Shown here: in pieces, positions 61,735 to 64,000 of the stretch
Layout: every line of letters starts with the position of its first letter
How positions within the stretch are numbered: the first letter of the stretch is position 1
From: Trichostrongylus colubriformis
Lineage: Eukaryota; Nematoda; Chromadorea; Rhabditida; Trichostrongylidae
Assembly (NCBI GenBank): GCA_963978905.1
Contig: OZ022256.1
Location: forward strand, 22,445,743 to 22,509,742
Reading direction: 5' to 3'
DNA: 64,000 nt
Program-made: the position numbers and the translations under genes
The notes under the pieces: generated by a model
What the model saw: the letters and a program-made list of their open reading frames with translations, nothing else
What the model was told of the DNA's origin: nothing
The model's database searches: none

Positions 61735-62110
61735 TTGCCTGGTTGTTCCATACAAGCCTTACATGCCCGTATTGTACAACTGGGGATTGTGTCAAAATCG
61801 GCGTAATCTACCAAATTCAATGTCAGACATGTAATGCAATGTATGTTGGGGAACCTGGGAGAAGACCAGCGATACGTATTCAAGAACATTCGAAAAAGAA
61901 CAGACAGAAACTACATAGATAACATAAGAACACCGCCGAGAAAGCAATTAACCGAAAAGCCTTTCGAAAGCGACTTGTATATGAGGAGCAGAATTCTGGC
62001 ATGCGAACTGAGTTTTCTGCCAGGAATCTCAGTTCGCGGTGTGTTTTAGATTTCAACAAGAAATCCGAATACGAACAATCGAAATGTCTTATACATTACG
62101 AATGATCGCT
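61735..62110 (+). pseudogene. Penelope-like element GIY-YIG endonuclease remnant, copy 2
   Basis: The plus frame reads CPYCTTGDCVKIGVIYQIQC, QTCNAMYVGEPGRRPAIRIQ, EH. It has the Cys pairs upstream, GVIY for GIY, YVG for YIG, and the Arg/Glu-His of the family. After a stop at 61920 the frame continues one phase over with KKSEYEQSKCLIHYE. No RT domain is visible. PLEs use this nuclease for target-primed reverse transcription. The copy is 5'-truncated. Confidence 0.65.
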
Positions 62111-62379
62111 TGCCATTTGCGCCACATTGCGAGCTACTGATGTAAGAGGAGACATGCGCGTCCCTACTATACTACTATATGTACAGGGACGACATGGCAT
62201 CTCTTATTCACTGACAATAACTGTCACGGGGTAGCGGCGTTCCGCTCACGCGGTGGTGGACTGGGTGAATTTTCTCCTCGCATGGGGGTTTTCTTGGCTG
62301 TTTTCCTGATGTTTCGTCAGAACCGCCACAGGATGAGGTGTTTAGTGGGACAGTGAAACAAATTCCTAATGTTGGGCCA

Positions 62380-62440
62380 CGTTTAGGCCCTTGAGGAAGA
62401 CGGTACCTGGTCGAAACGTCAGGCCGTCAATAAAAGCTCT
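62380..62440 (+). other. Hammerhead-like motif 3' of PLE remnant
   Basis: TTTAGGCCCTTGAGGAAGAC, GGTACCTGGTCGAAACGTCA, GGCCGTCAATAAAAG. GAC and GTC can pair as a stem II before the GAAA core, and TTGAGGA stands where CUGANGA is expected. An AATAAA follows. Confidence 0.42.
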
Positions 62441-63314
62441 ATCTAACAGCCTTGTTGCATAGCAGAGAAGATTGTGATTAACATCACTGCCGAGGTTTTA
62501 CGAAGAGAGAAGTTGGAATCCAATAAGGAAGCAAAGGTCCTTCCCTCGTTTTTGCTGTTTTCCACGAATTACAAAAACCCTAACTACTCAAGGGGTGAAA
62601 AACATCGTTTTGACTATCCTATACTACTGAATATGTGATGGCACTACTGCAGCTCACAAATACTGGGTTGCAGGTTGGGACACACGGTTTGACATAGGCC
62701 TGCGACCCTGTGAGAGCCTGTGGCCTTTGCCCTGTAACATAAATTTCTCACAAAATTTGTTTATAAAATCCTTTCTTCCTTGAAAGTTTGTTCCGTTGTT
62801 GTCTCTAGAGTAAACAGCTATAGAGAACAAGTTCGAGGGATGTGCATGGTCACCGCGTGACCCAGTGATTTTTGTGAGTGCCGCCAGCACTCTGTGGAAA
62901 TAATGGAAGTTTCAAAATTGAATATCATGCACCGTCGGAGCAGTGCATAATAGCCTAATCTAGTTCTGGAAGCACAGACGTGATCCACCTTCACTAAAAC
63001 CGCCCAAAAACTTGACGCGGCAGGAATCCAAAGAAGCTGAGTCGAATATACGTCATAACAATTTGAACTGATCACTGTTACGGGATGATGGGCTACTCTG
63101 CTGTATGACTTCACTTCAACGCACGTCTCATTGGCATAGAACTTTCGCAAGCGATAACGTACTGATTGAGCCGATTTGTTAATTTGAAAGTCACCCTTAG
63201 GGTTAATGGGGGTAACTAGAGTTGAGCAAACATGTTCTCTGTAAATGGTCAGAGGCCTTCAAAGAGATTATCTGTGGCGAATCTTGCTCTGCGAGACGAA
63301 CTTTGGGTTCTTTT
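62441..63314. other. No confident gene
   Basis: A 110-codon minus frame (62818-63150; CVEVKSYSRVAHHPVTVISS and following) lies downstream of the NGT-motif ORF on the same strand and could be its continuation, but no splice sites are evident. Confidence 0.28.
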
Positions 63315-63327
63315 GTCTTGACCCTCC

Positions 63328-63672
63328 TTATAGCGTAGCCATGGCAATGGTGAAAAAGTCGTGGAACGTAGGGTAACATTCACGGGGTGGCGGGCCTGGC
63401 CTGACCGTCTGCATCACCCCATCAGTGATGCAAGTGTGTAAAAGGACATCACCGTTAGGGATTACTGGTGGGAAGGTAAACGATAATGTTTTAGCGCTGA
63501 TCAATCTTTTTTGCGGATTGCCGCGCATTTCAGTTCCATTCACAATCGTAGCGGTAGGTGTATGCGATTTGGCCTCTACAGTGACTTGCAGGGGCCAGCC
63601 AATGTACAGATTAGGGCTTTTATTCTTCCAGACGAGTATGGTACCAGTTATGCAGCAACCCTTTATAAGCAT
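63328..63672 (-). CDS. NGT-motif ORF family, intact copy, function unknown
   Basis: The minus frame is open for over 110 codons: SPNLYIGWPLQVTVEAKSHT, PTATIVNGTEMRGNPQKRLI, SAKTLSFTFPPVIPNGDVLL, HTCITDGVMQTVRPGPPPRE, CYPTFHDFF. It ends at a stop near 63328 and may continue upstream as part of a larger gene. Two degraded relatives in this window (12000-12205, 20245-20330) conserve NGT...P...I..AK.L, so it is multicopy. Two Cys and one N-glycosylation-like NGT suggest a secreted or lumenal protein, but that is inference. It may be a host gene family or a transposon-borne ORF. Confidence 0.45.
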   Translation of the reverse strand: MLIKGCCITGTILVWKNKSPNLYIGWPLQVTVEAKSHTPTATIVNGTEMRGNPQKRLISAKTLSFTFPPVIPNGDVLLHTCITDGVMQTVRPGPPPRECYPTFHDFFTIAMATL

Positions 63673-64000
63673 GGTGTGTACTAACCACGAGTGCAGAGAT
63701 TAGAAGTTGGCGATCTTCGCTGGAGTGGCAGTCGTTGCCAGCTTTATCGCCATTTCTGCCTATCAGATCAAAAAACGTCGAGATCGAAGATCATGCCGAA
63801 ACTTTTAAGTAAGCAAAGTATCCAACTGGACCGGAGCAGCAGTCAGCGCTGTGCTTTTTTGTTGCACGGCACTTTCCAGCAAATAATATATGCTTCCATT
63901 CTGTTTTACAATAATCTAAACATGTGTGAATCGATTATTGTCCATGACTGATTTGTAAATTCACCTACCTCAGAGTGATGAAAGGCTTGCATGGCCTGGA
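63673..64000. other. No gene recognised
   Basis: An 86-codon plus frame (63691-63951) has no motif. The segment ends at the window edge. Confidence 0.3.

Overview
The window looks like gene-poor, repeat-dense nuclear DNA of a strongylid nematode, most likely a hookworm such as Ancylostoma or Necator. That is an inference. It rests on nematode-style splice sites (TTTCAG acceptors, GTAAG/GTGAGT donors), a nematode-type globin, and the repeat mix: RTE-type LINEs, mariner and Tc1-like elements, Penelope-like GIY-YIG remnants and many TTAA-flanked foldback MITEs. I see no bacterial operons, rRNA or CRISPR array. Nearly all long open frames are decayed transposon sequence or chance.

Two host genes can be assembled from short exons whose splice phases agree. 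(1) A globin gene on the minus strand: exons at 19507-19644, 11002-11085, 7525-7591 and, less surely, 6209-6326. The three good exons join in frame and cover the A helix to just before the proximal-histidine region. (2) A REEP/TB2-DP1/HVA22-type ER membrane-shaping protein on the plus strand: core exons at 48592-48746 and 56035-56179, a probable first exon at 32948-32995 and probable tail exons at 56274-56788. In both genes the introns are many kilobases long and hold most of the transposons.

Region by region. 0-6 kb: Penelope-like remnant, a TTAA foldback element, a decayed Harbinger-type element and a TTAA MITE. 6-20 kb: globin gene, with a piggyBac-like MITE, an RTE pseudogene, a Tc1-type MITE, and a Tc1/mariner element carrying a second, internally deleted mariner. 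20-31 kb: GC-rich unassigned ORFs, two copies of another internally deleted mariner, two long foldback elements. 31-57 kb: the REEP-like gene. Its first intron holds two RTE copies, one of which carries a probable solo LTR that in turn carries a near-full-length mariner; it also holds a 108-bp palindrome, a tRNA-like SINE with a nested MITE, and more MITEs. Its second intron holds a 77-bp palindromic mobile element with long target duplications and a three-unit tandem repeat. 57-64 kb: a longer relative of the 77-bp element, a composite MITE, a second Penelope-like remnant with hammerhead-like motifs, and a multicopy ORF family of unknown function.

The most interesting material is the insertion history, two mariner lineages that lost the same transposase segment, the 77/201-bp Mutator-like foldback pair, the occupied/empty-site pair in the SINE, and the unassigned NGT-motif ORF family.
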